From NCBI GenBank assembly GCA_963797535.1, contig CAWCPQ010000005.1, positions 496,001 through 560,000 of the forward strand: DNA of 64,000 bases. The letters run 5' to 3'. A program made the position numbers and the translations under genes. Positions 18,326 to 27,501 of the stretch are shown one piece after another. The first letter of the stretch is position 1. The number at the start of each line of letters is the position of its first letter. Under the pieces are notes generated by a model that saw only the letters and a list, made by a program, of their open reading frames with translations, ran no database searches and was not told the origin of the DNA. Source of the stretch: JAWWOL01 sp963797535. GTDB lineage: Bacteria > Actinomycetota > Actinomycetes > JAWWOL01.

Positions 18326-18490
18326 GTGACAGCGAACGATGATGTATGTGTGTGCGGGCACCCGCGCGCGGCGCACGAACACTACCGTCGCGGTAGCGAG
18401 TGCTCCGTCTGCTCTCCTACCTGCCCTCGATACCGAGCCGCATCTTGGTGGCGCAGGCTTCTGCCCGGGGGACGGACGCATTCGAGCTAG
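18326..18490 (+). CDS. Small Cys/His-rich protein, probable zinc-binding
   Basis: A 54-residue protein starting at a GTG with GGGAGGTGG just upstream, which decides the start. It has CVCGHPRAAHEHYRRG, then CSVCSPTCPRY, so five cysteines and two or three histidines in 30 residues, followed by a basic tail (WWRRLLPGGR). The CGHxxxxHEHYRxG pattern recurs in small actinobacterial proteins I have seen annotated only as hypothetical. A zinc knuckle that binds nucleic acid or protein is plausible. It lies between the divergent exopolysaccharide operon and the next plus-strand gene. Confidence 0.6.
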   Translation: MTANDDVCVCGHPRAAHEHYRRGSECSVCSPTCPRYRAASWWRRLLPGGRTHSS

Positions 18491-18548
18491 GTGTCCGTAG
18501 TTGTTCCAGTAGCGCACCCGGCGAGTCATCCGCACAGAGCCCGGCTCG

Positions 18549-18554
18549 TATACT
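18549..18554 (+). promoter_or_regulatory. -10 element TATACT giving a leaderless transcript
   Basis: TATACT lies six bases before the ATG at 18561, so transcription should start at or next to the start codon. No ribosome site is present, consistent with leaderless translation, which is common in actinobacteria. The -35 region is not recognisable. Confidence 0.5.
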
Positions 18555-18560
18555 GAATCC

Positions 18561-19568
18561 ATGGCCACGCAGGTCGAAGAATTCTACGGGCACGCTCAGG
18601 GTCTGACCGCGGCGACATGGCAGCGCTGGGGTCTCCGCATCATAGCCTCCGCGTTGGTTCTTATCGCCGCCTCTCTGCTAATCGCAAGAATCACACACTC
18701 GCGGACACACCTGACTGTCATACTTGCCTGCGGTGCTGCCTACGGAATGATCCCCGCAACCGCATCGGCAATATTTTTTCTGGCTGGTCGTGCGCCGCGA
18801 GCCGCCGTAGGGGCGGTCGGCCTCGCCACGTTCTTTCTCGTCGCACAGATCCCCCTGCTACTGCCGACCGCCGCCGCGACCCCCGCTGGCGTCCGCCTAA
18901 CCATTGTCAGCTGCAACTTGCGCTTCGGCTTGGCCGACGCTGGTGCCATCACGGCGCTCGTCAAGCGGGACAGCGTAGATGTCCTCTCTCTGCAGGAACT
19001 CACGCCATCCGCCATGGAGCGATTGCGCCAAGCCGGCCTCGACCATGAACTGCCTTTCAGCGTGACGGCAGCCGGACCAACCGCACAAGGCGTGGGGCTC
19101 TGGAGTCGCCGTCCATTGCTTTCGAGCCGAGAACTCGGTGGCTTCTCTTTCCACCAAGTCACTGCCCAGCTGCGTGTTCAGGGCACCAGCAACACCCTGA
19201 ACCTCTTTTCAACGCACATGGTCGCGCCCTGGCCCGGTCCAGTGTCGACCTGGGCAGCCGAACTCCTTCGCCTGCATTCCATCCTCACAGCTACGCGAGG
19301 CGGCCTCGTGGACGCGGGTGATTTCAACGCAACACTCGATCACCAGGACTTCAGGTCTCTCCTCACGGGTGGGCTCCAGGACGCCGCAAGGATGGTCGGT
19401 TCGGGAAGCCATCCGACGTTCCCGGCAGACGCACCGCTGCCCCCGGTCATCGCGATCGACCACGCCATCGTGCGTGGTGTGACGGCCACGTCTATAGCGA
19501 CTGCGTCAATACCCGGAACCGACCACCGGGCTCTGGTCCTGCGAGTCACCGTGCCAACCACCGCCTAG
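18561..19568 (+). CDS. Membrane-anchored endonuclease/exonuclease/phosphatase family protein
   Basis: A 335-residue protein with three N-terminal membrane spans (about residues 27-43, 50-75 and 82-100) and an extracytoplasmic catalytic domain of the EEP fold. Metal and catalytic motifs are visible: VSCNLRFG, LSLQELTP with the metal-binding Glu, STHMVAPW, DAGDFNATLDH with Asp-Phe-Asn, and the terminal GTDHRALVL with the Asp-His pair. The layout matches actinobacterial membrane EEP proteins often called vancomycin resistance VanJ-like or phosphodiesterases acting on phospholipids. The true substrate is unknown. Convergent with the beta-helix gene, with a 4-bp overlap at the stops. Confidence 0.8.
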   Translation: MATQVEEFYGHAQGLTAATWQRWGLRIIASALVLIAASLLIARITHSRTHLTVILACGAAYGMIPATASAIFFLAGRAPRAAVGAVGLATFFLVAQIPLLLPTAAATPAGVRLTIVSCNLRFGLADAGAITALVKRDSVDVLSLQELTPSAMERLRQAGLDHELPFSVTAAGPTAQGVGLWSRRPLLSSRELGGFSFHQVTAQLRVQGTSNTLNLFSTHMVAPWPGPVSTWAAELLRLHSILTATRGGLVDAGDFNATLDHQDFRSLLTGGLQDAARMVGSGSHPTFPADAPLPPVIAIDHAIVRGVTATSIATASIPGTDHRALVLRVTVPTTA

Positions 19569-21220
19569 CCGACAACGACGTAGTCAAACTGATAGGTGGC
19601 GTCGGGCGAAGGGACGCCGTTGCACTTGACGGAGAATGCGCTGGCAGCGGTAGCAACGAAGATTTGCAATGCCGCCCCGCCGCCGTCCCTGGGCGTCAAG
19701 CAGACATGCGGCGCGGCGCCGTAGACAGCCGAAAAGGTGATGGAGGCCAATGTACCTGCGGCCGGCGTGGTCCCCGTCGTGACAGTGACTGTGCCCGCGT
19801 GATCGCCGCCTGACACTGACACCTTGGCGCCTGAGCCCGCCCCTCCGCCAGCCGCGACCGCCGGCAACGGCCCTGCCACCCTTGGCCGCCCGCGATAGTC
19901 GACCCGGTAAAGCTGGCTGCCCGCCTGGTCACGCAGATCAATGAGGTCCCTGGTATCGCTCGCCAGCGTGCGGAAGATCTTGGACGGTCCCACCTGCTGG
20001 TTGAGGCACTGCGTTGTGGGCACGAAGGACCGGTCACTCACCAGAATCTGCACGCGATTCCTCGGAGTTGGCGTGCCCACGAAGCCCAGGGTCGTCAGCG
20101 CAGGCACCTGCTGCGCGTAGTAGAAGTGCTGAATCTCAACGTCATTGTGGTCTCCGGCGTAGGTCAGGTCCACGGCTCCGCCACCGCAATTCTCGACTCG
20201 GGCGCGGATAAAGGTGGCGTTGATGACGTTGCCACTGCTGCCGAGAATGAAGCCTCGAGCGGTGCTGGTATTGATAGTGCCGGTGTACAGATGACCAAGA
20301 AACTGCACTTGAGCGGCATCGATCCAAACCTGAGCGGTCTGGCCGCCCTCGACTACGAAGTTGTCGAAACGGACACCGCTACTCTTGCACCGAATCCCAT
20401 ACTGGTAGGTGCCGCCCCAAATGTGGATTTGGGTAAAGTTCGACCCGTTCGCCACCCCGTCTCGCGGCAAGTTGAGCGCGTAGGACCCAGCGCCGTTGCC
20501 GTTGGCTGCGATGATCCCCCGTCCGATTTGACTGTCATGGGGGCCTTCGAAGTGGATTCCGTCTCCGCCACAGTTCAGCACCTTGAAGTCCGAGATGATG
20601 GCCTCCATCGAATCGTGACCGGGAGACACCGACTGGGCCGACCATTCCGACCAGATTCCCTCGCGGGTGGCTCCCCGAATCCGCACGTTACGCAGTGTGT
20701 ATCCGTAGGCGTAGATTGCCACACCCTTGCCGCCGACGGTCTGCTGAGCCCGGTTGCCGTCAACGGAAATGTCGAGAATGCCTAAGTTGTACGGGCTGTC
20801 AGCCCGGTTGGACCCCGTCAACGTCGAGAAGTCTGCGGTCTCGACCACGTTGCTGCTGGAACCAGGCAAAAGGACCAGGCGGGTGGCCTCGTACCCCGCA
20901 CCGGTCAGCCATTGCCCGGTGTTCAGGACCACTGCCGTGGACGTCAGGTAGGTCCCCGGTGGAAAGTGGATGATGCCAGGGTCAGAGCCCAGGGCAGCTT
21001 GGGCCGCAACGATCGCCGATGTGTCGTCTGTCGTCCCGTCCCCGACGGCCCCATAGTCGCGAACGTCAACAACATGGGGGTCGGCGGTCGCTGCCATGGC
21101 CGGGTCAGCGGTGACTGCCACCAAGGCCGCACTAGCAACGCCGACGAGGGAGGCAGAGATCAGGCTCCTGCGTCGGAGTCCCATAGGGTCGTTCGAGACG
21201 TCGTCTCCGAACTGGCTCAT
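19565..21220 (-). CDS. Tat-exported pectate-lyase-like beta-helix protein
   Basis: A 551-residue protein. The signal has a twin arginine (LRRRSLISAS) followed by a hydrophobic core and cleavage near DPAMAATA. The mature protein begins VVDVRDYGAVGDGTTDDTSAI, the start of the Pectate_lyase_3/GH28-like beta-helix family, then repeats of helix turns (YNLGILDISVDGN, GYTLRNVRIRG, IISDFKVLNCGGDGIHFEG). The last 100 residues form a separate domain (AGTVTVTTGTTPAAGTLASI to YQFDYVVVG), of the kind found on phage tail and capsule-binding proteins. Probably a secreted polysaccharide lyase, hydrolase or binding protein. It lies downstream of the broken GH16 gene, echoing the GH16/beta-helix pair in the large operon. 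Confidence 0.8.
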   Translation of the reverse strand: MSQFGDDVSNDPMGLRRRSLISASLVGVASAALVAVTADPAMAATADPHVVDVRDYGAVGDGTTDDTSAIVAAQAALGSDPGIIHFPPGTYLTSTAVVLNTGQWLTGAGYEATRLVLLPGSSSNVVETADFSTLTGSNRADSPYNLGILDISVDGNRAQQTVGGKGVAIYAYGYTLRNVRIRGATREGIWSEWSAQSVSPGHDSMEAIISDFKVLNCGGDGIHFEGPHDSQIGRGIIAANGNGAGSYALNLPRDGVANGSNFTQIHIWGGTYQYGIRCKSSGVRFDNFVVEGGQTAQVWIDAAQVQFLGHLYTGTINTSTARGFILGSSGNVINATFIRARVENCGGGAVDLTYAGDHNDVEIQHFYYAQQVPALTTLGFVGTPTPRNRVQILVSDRSFVPTTQCLNQQVGPSKIFRTLASDTRDLIDLRDQAGSQLYRVDYRGRPRVAGPLPAVAAGGGAGSGAKVSVSGGDHAGTVTVTTGTTPAAGTLASITFSAVYGAAPHVCLTPRDGGGAALQIFVATAASAFSVKCNGVPSPDATYQFDYVVVG

Positions 21221-21283
21221 GCTCGGTAGTCTGCCTACCCAATGGGGCGATCGAGGAACAGCGGTGTTACAACGAATGGCCAC

Positions 21284-22186
21284 TCAAGGCGCATAGACGC
21301 GAACCCAGTCGACCAACATTGTCGCCGGGAGGGCCGTCGAGCTTGATGGTGGGATGGCTGGACCGTCACCGCCGACCGCAAGGTTGAGCAGCAGGTACAT
21401 CGGCTTGTCGAAGACCCACTGATCACCAGCGGGGAGGGTCGACGGCGTAATCGCGGACAGGCGGCGCCCATCAATAGAGAAGATCAGTGAGTCCGGACTC
21501 CACTGGACTGCATAGGTGTGGAAGTCGGCAGCATAGGATCCGCGGTCCCAGCGACTGCTCTTGCCAGGCGAACTGCCCGGCCGGGTTCGGTCCGTGAGCA
21601 TTCACGCTCATGATCGTTGCCGAGTTGACAGTTTCCATGGCCTCGATCTCACCACACCACGGCCATCCGACCGAGACGATGTTGCTTCCGAGCAGCCAGA
21701 ACGCCGGCCACAGTCCGTCACCCGCAGGGACTCTGATGCGCGCCTCGGCCGTCCCGTACAGGTAGCTGAACGTCCTGCGCGTGCTCAGTCTTGCCGATGT
21801 GTACGCACGCGTGATGCCGTCCGACCCGGCGTACGACACTTTCCTTGCCACGATTGCCAGATGGCCAAGACCATCAAGGGACGCATTCTGGGTACGGCTC
21901 GTGTAGGACTCCAGTTCATGGTTGCCCCACCCGCCTCCACCGACGTCGAAGCCCCAATGACTCGCGCTCGGAGCCACCCCACTGGCTCCGGCGAACTCAT
22001 CCGACCACAGAAGCGATCCACTCGTGGGCGCAGTCGCGCCCGCTGGCCGAAGTCCACCGCCTACCGTTGTCAAGGGGCCTTGGTGTGGCGCCGCCCCACG
22101 ACGACCCCGAGGCCAAGCGTTGCGGTGATCACGCTCCCCAAGCCGCGGTTACGCATGCGGCGCAGGGTAGGTGCCAATGCAGTCAT
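21284..22186 (-). pseudogene. Secreted GH16 family endo-glycanase, two frameshifts
   Basis: A second GH16 enzyme. The body of the domain is readable: LLWSDEFAGASG, GWGNHELESYTS, and the catalytic region CGEIEAMET, ending with NLAVGGDG and MLVDWVRVYAP. The reading changes frame near 21565, between GPNPAGQFAW and SSRWDRGSYAADFHTYAV. Upstream, a signal-peptide-like start (ATG at 22186, RRMRNR then a hydrophobic GLGSVITATLGLGVVVG) is in a different frame from the domain, which needs another one-base change near 22095. Without it, the only start is a TTG at 22073 and no signal. The catalytic motif has Glu-Ile-Glu where the usual form is Glu-Ile-Asp. Real decay or sequence error cannot be separated here. 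Confidence 0.75.
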
Positions 22187-22292
22187 GATCAGGACCCGAG
22201 TCTGTGGAGTCGGCCGCACCCGTGCTGCCGTCACGCTTCGATCGGCCGTCCGATCAGGGCATTGAGCCGCAGCGCAAGTTGACCTCGGGGAG

Positions 22293-22868
22293 CTAGACCT
22301 CGGTACGACTGAAGTTCAAGTAGGACCGCGAAGGCGTCGGCCCTCGCTGGCCCTGGTAGCGCGAACCAGCCTTGGCCGAGCCGTACGGGTACTCGGCGGG
22401 CCCCGTCATCCGGATCAGGCACAGCTGGCCGATCTTCATGCCCGGCCACAGCTTGATCGGCAGAGTGGCCACGTTGGACAGCTCGAGCGTCACGTGGCCG
22501 GTGAAGCCGGGGTCGATGAAGCCGGCGGTCGAGTGGGTCAGCAGGCCCAGCCGGCCGAGCGAGGACTTGCCCTCGAGCCGCCCCGCCAGGTCGTCCGGCA
22601 GCGACACCGTCTCGTACGTCGAGCCGAGCACGAACTCACCGGGGTGCAGGATGAACGGCTCGTGGCCGGTCGGCTCGATCAGCTCGGTCAGGTCCTCCTG
22701 TGCCTCGGACGGGTCGATGAACCCGTACCGGTGGTTCTGGAAGACCCGGAAGTAGCGGTCGAGCCGCAGGTCGATGCTCGACGGCTGGATCATGCCAGGG
22801 TCGTACGGGTCGACACCAACCCGTCCGGACTCGATCTCGGCGCGGAGATCACGATCGCTCAGAAGCAC
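22293..22868 (-). CDS. dcd: dCTP deaminase, dUMP-forming
   Basis: A 191-residue protein matching actinobacterial Dcd along its length: MLLSDRDLRAEIESGRV, MIQPSSIDLRLDRYFRVF, GKSSLGRLGLLTHSTAGFID, LPIKLWPGMKIGQL and the C-terminal GQRGPTPSRSYLNF. In Mycobacterium tuberculosis the corresponding enzyme is bifunctional, converting dCTP directly to dUMP and so feeding thymidylate synthesis without releasing dUTP. The catalytic Glu region is in GEFVLGSTYE to GKSSLGR. It sits divergent from a tRNA-Gly, an arrangement often seen in actinobacteria. Confidence 0.95.
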   Translation of the reverse strand: MLLSDRDLRAEIESGRVGVDPYDPGMIQPSSIDLRLDRYFRVFQNHRYGFIDPSEAQEDLTELIEPTGHEPFILHPGEFVLGSTYETVSLPDDLAGRLEGKSSLGRLGLLTHSTAGFIDPGFTGHVTLELSNVATLPIKLWPGMKIGQLCLIRMTGPAEYPYGSAKAGSRYQGQRGPTPSRSYLNFSRTEV

Positions 22869-22940
22869 GGAGCGGACGATACCGTGTCCGGATGGCTACT
22901 ATGTCCTCTGGGCCTTGATTTGAGCGTAAATCAGGCTCAC

Positions 22941-23011
22941 GCGGGTGTAGTTCAATGGTAGAACATCAGCTTCCCAAGCTGACAGTGCGGGTTCGATTCC
23001 CGTCACCCGCT
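22941..23011 (+). tRNA. tRNA-Gly (anticodon CCC)
   Basis: Cloverleaf by eye: acceptor GCGGGTG pairs with CACCCGC; D arm GTTC-AATGGTA-GAAC; anticodon stem TCAGC/GCTGA with loop TTCCCAA, anticodon CCC; T arm GCGGG-TTCGATT-CCCGT; discriminator T. The genomic sequence continues CCC, so CCA is not fully encoded. No integrase or repeated 3' end lies nearby, so it does not look like an occupied integration site. Confidence 0.95.
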
Positions 23012-23030
23012 CCCTGTCCCGCCTTCAGCC

Positions 23031-23780
23031 TCAGCGCGAGTCCTTGACGATCGTCCAACCGCCGTCCACCAGCAGCGACGTCCCGGTGATGAACGAAGCC
23101 TCGTCCGATGCCAGGAACGCAACCGCGGCGGCCACCTCCTCCGGACGCCCCACCCTGCCGACCGCCGTCGCAGCGGCGCTCAGGTCGATGCCCTCCTGAT
23201 CGTCCAGGTCCCACATCCCGGTGAGCACCGGCCCAGGGAGTACGCAGTTGACCCGCACGTGCGGCGCGTACTGCACCGCAAGCTGACGGCACAGCGCGGT
23301 CAGTGCGCCCTTCGTGGCCGCGTAGGCCGAGTAGTCGGGCAACGCCATCACCGCGTGGACGCTGGAGGTCGCGACCACCGCACCGTGCCGTGCGACCAGG
23401 TCGTGGACGAACGTCCGGACGCCCCAATAGAGGCCGCCGACGTTGACGTCGAAGACCCGCGACCACTCCTGTGGGCCGACGGTGTCCGGGCCGCCCGGGG
23501 CGTTGAAATAGGCGTTTGCGTGCAGCACGTCCAACGGTCCGAACTGCTCGTGGACCACCCGCGCCGCAGCGTCCCAATCGCCGCCTTCGCTGACGTCACA
23601 CCGGCAGAACACCGCCCGACCGCCGGCCTCGGTGATCTCCGCAACGACTCGATTGCCGGCGTCCTCGGAGATGTCGAGCACAGCGACAGCAGCGCCCTCC
23701 TCGGCCAGGCGTCGAGCGGTCGCCGCGCCAATCCCGCTGGCCCCGCCAGTGACCACCGCGTTCTTGCCCGCGAAGCGCAT
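23031..23780 (-). CDS. Short-chain dehydrogenase/reductase
   Basis: A 249-residue classical SDR with the cofactor motif TGGASGIG, an Asp after the second strand (VLDISEDAG) favouring NAD, the catalytic Ser in SSVHAV and YSAYAATKG with Tyr and Lys. The usual NNAG is replaced by HANAYF, a variation that keeps the first Asn of the motif region in doubt. The C-terminus GTSLLVDGGWTIV is typical. It is probably cotranscribed with the upstream MFS exporter gene (22 bp apart). Substrate unknown. Confidence 0.85.
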   Translation of the reverse strand: MRFAGKNAVVTGGASGIGAATARRLAEEGAAVAVLDISEDAGNRVVAEITEAGGRAVFCRCDVSEGGDWDAAARVVHEQFGPLDVLHANAYFNAPGGPDTVGPQEWSRVFDVNVGGLYWGVRTFVHDLVARHGAVVATSSVHAVMALPDYSAYAATKGALTALCRQLAVQYAPHVRVNCVLPGPVLTGMWDLDDQEGIDLSAAATAVGRVGRPEEVAAAVAFLASDEASFITGTSLLVDGGWTIVKDSR

Positions 23781-23802
23781 GACGTGCCCCTTCCGGCCGG
23801 CA

Positions 23803-25176
23803 CTACTGCTTGGGCAGCAGCGCCGTCGCCACCAGCCCGACCAGCGCCAGCAGAGCCAGCACCAGCATGGCGGTGCCATAGGCGTTGCTGCTGAGCCCGG
23901 CGACAAGGATCGTCCCGGCGACCGCGGTGCCGAGCGACGAGCCCAGGTTGGAGATGCAGCGCGACAGTCCGGAGATCTCCCCCTGCTTCTCCTCGGGGAA
24001 CGCCGACTGCACCACGTTGACCGACGGGGTCAGCATGACGCCGAGACCGATGCCGATCAGGAACAGGCCCGGCGCGAAGGCCCAGGCGCTGGCTGACCCG
24101 GACGCCAGCGCCAGCAGGATCAGCGTGCCCACGATGGCCGTGATGAAGCCGGCCCCGATCAGAGTCCGTTGCCGATACTTCTTCGCCAGCCGCTCCGCCG
24201 CCAGCGATGCGATCAGGATGCCGCCGGTGGCCGCGGTGAAGATCACGCCGGTCTGGATCGCGTTGTACTCCCGTACGACCTGCAGGTAGGCGGACACCAC
24301 GAACGCCGTACCCATGAGCACCAGCCACTGGATGTTCTGGGTGACCAAGGCAAGGTTGGACGTGCGGTTGCGGAACAGCGAGGTCGACAGCAGTGGTTCC
24401 TTGCCCGCCCGCTCCTGCCCCCGGATGTAGTAGAAGAACCAGCCGAGGATCAGCGCGCCGGCGACGAGCAGGACCGCCATCAGCGCGAGGCTGTTGTCGG
24501 CAGCGAGGATGCCCATCACCAGCAGCACCAGACCGACGGCGGAGAGCACGGCGCCCATCAGGTCGAAGTGCCTGGTCGGGTCGGCCGGCAGCGGGTCGAC
24601 GATGTTGCGGGACAGATAGACGATGCCGCCGACCACCAGTGCCTGGAACACGAACGCCGCACGCCAGCTGATCGAGGTGGTGATGAGGCCACCGATCAGC
24701 GGGCCGGCAGCGGCGCCGACGCCGCCCATCCCGGTGATGACCCCGAAGGCGCGAGCCCTGGAGTTGAGGTCGGGGAACAGCAACGTGGTGAGGATGTAGA
24801 CCGGCGGGATCAGCAGGGCCGTGCCGACGCCCTCGAAGATGGAGTTGCCGAGGATCAGGACGCCGATGCCGGGCGAGACGGCACTGATCAGCGCGCCGAC
24901 GCCGTAGATCGTGAGCCCGAGGGTGAAGCAGCGCTTGCGGCCCCACCGGTCGGTCAGCTTGCCGCCGGGGATCATCAGGGCCGCCATCACCAGCAGGAAC
25001 AAGGTGATCGCGATCTGCACGCCCTGGACGGTCGTGTCCAGGTCCGTGCTGATGTCCGTGATCATCACGTTCATGTTCGAGCCGGCGAAGCTGCAGATGA
25101 ACTGCGCCAGCGCGAGCGGCACCAGCACCTTGCGCAGCGCGGGTGACGGGCGACCTGCAGCGACACTCTCAGCCAT
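23803..25176 (-). CDS. MFS transporter, 14-span DHA2-type drug exporter
   Basis: A 457-residue polytopic protein with the number of hydrophobic segments expected for the DHA2 (QacA/EmrB) family. Motif A is visible as GGKLTDRWGRKRCF in the loop after span 2, and the antiporter motif C region as GMGGVGAAAGPLIGGLI in span 5. Likely a proton-driven exporter of a small hydrophobic compound. It precedes the SDR gene by 22 bp, so the two may share an unknown job. Confidence 0.85.
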   Translation of the reverse strand: MAESVAAGRPSPALRKVLVPLALAQFICSFAGSNMNVMITDISTDLDTTVQGVQIAITLFLLVMAALMIPGGKLTDRWGRKRCFTLGLTIYGVGALISAVSPGIGVLILGNSIFEGVGTALLIPPVYILTTLLFPDLNSRARAFGVITGMGGVGAAAGPLIGGLITTSISWRAAFVFQALVVGGIVYLSRNIVDPLPADPTRHFDLMGAVLSAVGLVLLVMGILAADNSLALMAVLLVAGALILGWFFYYIRGQERAGKEPLLSTSLFRNRTSNLALVTQNIQWLVLMGTAFVVSAYLQVVREYNAIQTGVIFTAATGGILIASLAAERLAKKYRQRTLIGAGFITAIVGTLILLALASGSASAWAFAPGLFLIGIGLGVMLTPSVNVVQSAFPEEKQGEISGLSRCISNLGSSLGTAVAGTILVAGLSSNAYGTAMLVLALLALVGLVATALLPKQ

Positions 25177-25259
25177 GCCGCAGACTATCGCGACGTAGCA
25201 GGGCAACTTTCGGCGGCACGGTTGAACATCGACTGGACAGCAGTTGAACGGCGTGCGGC

Positions 25260-26501
25260 TCAGCCGGCGCGCAACGCCGGGGTGAGAGAGACCTGGCGCA
25301 GGAGTACGAGGCCGGCCGCCGCCGCCGCGATCGCCGGTACGAGGCCGCACACCACCATGCCCGTGCGCGCTCCCAGGGCCGCGGTCAGGGCGCCCACGAT
25401 GGGTGCCCCGATCGGCGTCCCACCGACGAAGACCAGCATGTACAGCCCCATCACGCGACCGCGATGCGCCGGTGAGCAACCGAGCTGGACGAACGAGCTG
25501 GCCATCGCCTGGAAGGCGAGGTTGGTCGCGCCCATCACGATGAGCAGTACGAGAAACATGGTCTCGTCCATCGCCAGACCGGCCGCGACCTGGGCCACGC
25601 CGAAGGCCATCGCCGCGACCACGAGCTGGCGCAGCCGTACCTGGGTACGGGCACCGGCGGTGAGCGCTCCGGTCACCGAACCCACGGCCAGCATGATGTT
25701 GAACAGGGCGTACAAGCCGGCCCCGCCGTGAAACGAATCACGGGCAACGGACGTCAGCACGATCGGGAAGTTGAGCCCGAACGTCCCCAGCACCCCGACC
25801 AGGAAGATCGTCCAGGCCAGGTGCGGCTGGCTCGCGACGTAGCGCAAGGTCTCGCGCAGCTGTCCCGGCTCTCGCGGCACCGGCGGCGGACCGGGGATCA
25901 GCTCTCGGGTACGGATCTGCATCAGCACCATCAGCGGCAGCAGGAAGCACGCAGCCGCAGCCGCGAACGCCCAGCCGGAGCCGACCGTACTGATCAGCAC
26001 TCCCGCCACTGCTGGGCCGATCAGCCGGGTGCTCTGGAACACCGCGGCGTTGAGCCCGATCCCGTTGCGGACGTAGACCTGAGGCACCAGCTCGTTGACG
26101 AAGACCTGGCGGGCCGGGCTGTCCACGACGAAGACGAACCCGGCGGCGAGCGTGATCGCGTACACCTCCCAGACCTGCACCCGGCCGGAGATGATGAGTA
26201 CGGCGAGCACGCTGGTGCACACGCCGTTCGCGGTCTGCGTCGCCATCAGCAGCCGGCGCTTGGGGAAGCGGTCGGCCAGCATGCCGCCGTACACCCCGAA
26301 CGCCAGCATGGGCAGGAACTGCAGGGTCATCGTCACGCCGACTGCTGCGGGGCTGCCGGTCAGCTGGAGGACCAACCAGTCCTGGGCGATGATCTGCATC
26401 CAGGTGCCGGTGGTGGTGATGCCCTGGCTCGCCGTGTAGAGCCTGAAGTTTCGAACACGCATTGCGGAGAACACTTCGCCTGACAAAGCCACGCTATCCA
26501 T
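25260..26501 (-). CDS. MFS transporter, 12-span exporter (MFS_3/enterobactin-exporter-like)
   Basis: A 413-residue protein with 12 predicted spans. The N-terminus (MRVRNFRLYTASQGITTTGTWMQ) and loop motif GGMLADRFPKRRLLM match the MFS_3 branch, which includes EntS-like siderophore exporters and multidrug efflux proteins. It is divergent from a LysR-type regulator with 69 bp between the starts, the classic layout of a LysR regulator and its target. The substrate is not predictable. Confidence 0.85.
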   Translation of the reverse strand: MDSVALSGEVFSAMRVRNFRLYTASQGITTTGTWMQIIAQDWLVLQLTGSPAAVGVTMTLQFLPMLAFGVYGGMLADRFPKRRLLMATQTANGVCTSVLAVLIISGRVQVWEVYAITLAAGFVFVVDSPARQVFVNELVPQVYVRNGIGLNAAVFQSTRLIGPAVAGVLISTVGSGWAFAAAAACFLLPLMVLMQIRTRELIPGPPPVPREPGQLRETLRYVASQPHLAWTIFLVGVLGTFGLNFPIVLTSVARDSFHGGAGLYALFNIMLAVGSVTGALTAGARTQVRLRQLVVAAMAFGVAQVAAGLAMDETMFLVLLIVMGATNLAFQAMASSFVQLGCSPAHRGRVMGLYMLVFVGGTPIGAPIVGALTAALGARTGMVVCGLVPAIAAAAAGLVLLRQVSLTPALRAG

Positions 26502-26570
26502 CCTGCGTTGCGCGGGCGCTATCGTGAAGGTCGATCGAGCGACTTACAGTCATCACGAATCGAGATAACG

Positions 26571-27434
26571 GTGCCGTACGACCCGGCTCAGCTGGAGACC
26601 TTCCTCGCCGTTGCGCAGACCCGCAGCTTCACCCAGGCGGCCGCCCGGCTCGGCATCCGGCAGCCCACCGTCAGCCAGCACGTCCGCAAGCTCGAGCAGG
26701 CGACCGGCCGCCACCTGATCCTGCGCGACACCCACTCGGTGTCGCTGACCTCCGACGGCGAGGCCATGATCGGCTTCGCCCAGGCGATCCTCTCCTCGTA
26801 CGGGCAGGCCGAGCGCTTCTTCACCGGCGCACAGCCGCGCGGGCGGCTGCGCCTGGGCATGTCCGACGACCTGGCCCTCACCCGGCTGCCGCAGATCCTG
26901 CGCGACTTCCGCCGGGACAACCCGCTGGTCGAGCTGGACCTGACCGTCGACCAGAGCGGGACGTTGCACCGGCGGCTGGAGAACGACAAGCTCGACCTCT
27001 ACCTGGGCAAGCGTCCGACCGGCGAGGAGGGCGGCCGGCTGGTCCAGCGCGAACGACTGGTCTGGGTCGGTACGGAGAACACCCGCCTCGCGCCCGAGCG
27101 GCCGGTTCCGCTCGTCGTCTACCCCAGCCCCAGCCTGAGCCGCACCGCCATGCAGGTCGCCCTCGAGCAGGCCGGGATGCCCTACCGCAACGTGTGCATC
27201 TGCCGCGGGGTCAACGGCCTCATCGCCGCCGTGTCCGCTGGCATCGGCGTCTCCTGCATCGCCCGCAGCCTCGTACCGGCGGACCTGACAGTGCTCGGCG
27301 CGCACCACCACCTGCCCGAGCTGGGTCAGATCGACCTGATCCTGTTGAACAACCCGCGTTCCGCGGAGAAGCCGGCGGTACGGGCACTCACGTCGACGAT
27401 CCTTGCCAGCGGGGCGCAAAAACTCGCGCGATAG
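26571..27434 (+). CDS. LysR-type transcriptional regulator
   Basis: A 287-residue LysR protein: N-terminal winged helix (LETFLAVAQTRSFTQAAARLGIRQPTVSQHVRKLE), a linker helix, then an effector-binding domain from GRLRLGMSDDLALTRLP on. The GTG at 26571 gives the standard N-terminus; starts further upstream would add a non-conserved tail. It is transcribed away from the MFS exporter at 25260-26501, which is its likely target. The inducer is unknown. Confidence 0.9.
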   Translation: MPYDPAQLETFLAVAQTRSFTQAAARLGIRQPTVSQHVRKLEQATGRHLILRDTHSVSLTSDGEAMIGFAQAILSSYGQAERFFTGAQPRGRLRLGMSDDLALTRLPQILRDFRRDNPLVELDLTVDQSGTLHRRLENDKLDLYLGKRPTGEEGGRLVQRERLVWVGTENTRLAPERPVPLVVYPSPSLSRTAMQVALEQAGMPYRNVCICRGVNGLIAAVSAGIGVSCIARSLVPADLTVLGAHHHLPELGQIDLILLNNPRSAEKPAVRALTSTILASGAQKLAR

Positions 27435-27441
27435 CCCGGAC

Positions 27442-27501
27442 GGCGCCTCGCTCGTGGATGTGGGAAGACCGTCGCCCACCGACGGTCCGGCCACATTCAC
27501 G
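27442..27501. repeat. 60-bp palindromic repeat, family A, copy 1
   Basis: Begins GGCGCCTCGCTCGTGGATGT. The core is the perfect inverted repeat GACCGTCG-CCCAC-CGACGGTC, enclosed by GTGGATGTGG and CCACATTCAC, which also pair. Copy 2 at 27587-27646 is identical but for one base in the loop. A partial copy of the first 13 bases occurs at 27532-27545. Confidence 0.85.

Noticed and set aside
22941..23011. tRNA-Gly as attachment site of an integrated element
   Set aside because: No integrase, excisionase or duplicate of the tRNA 3' end was found on either side.
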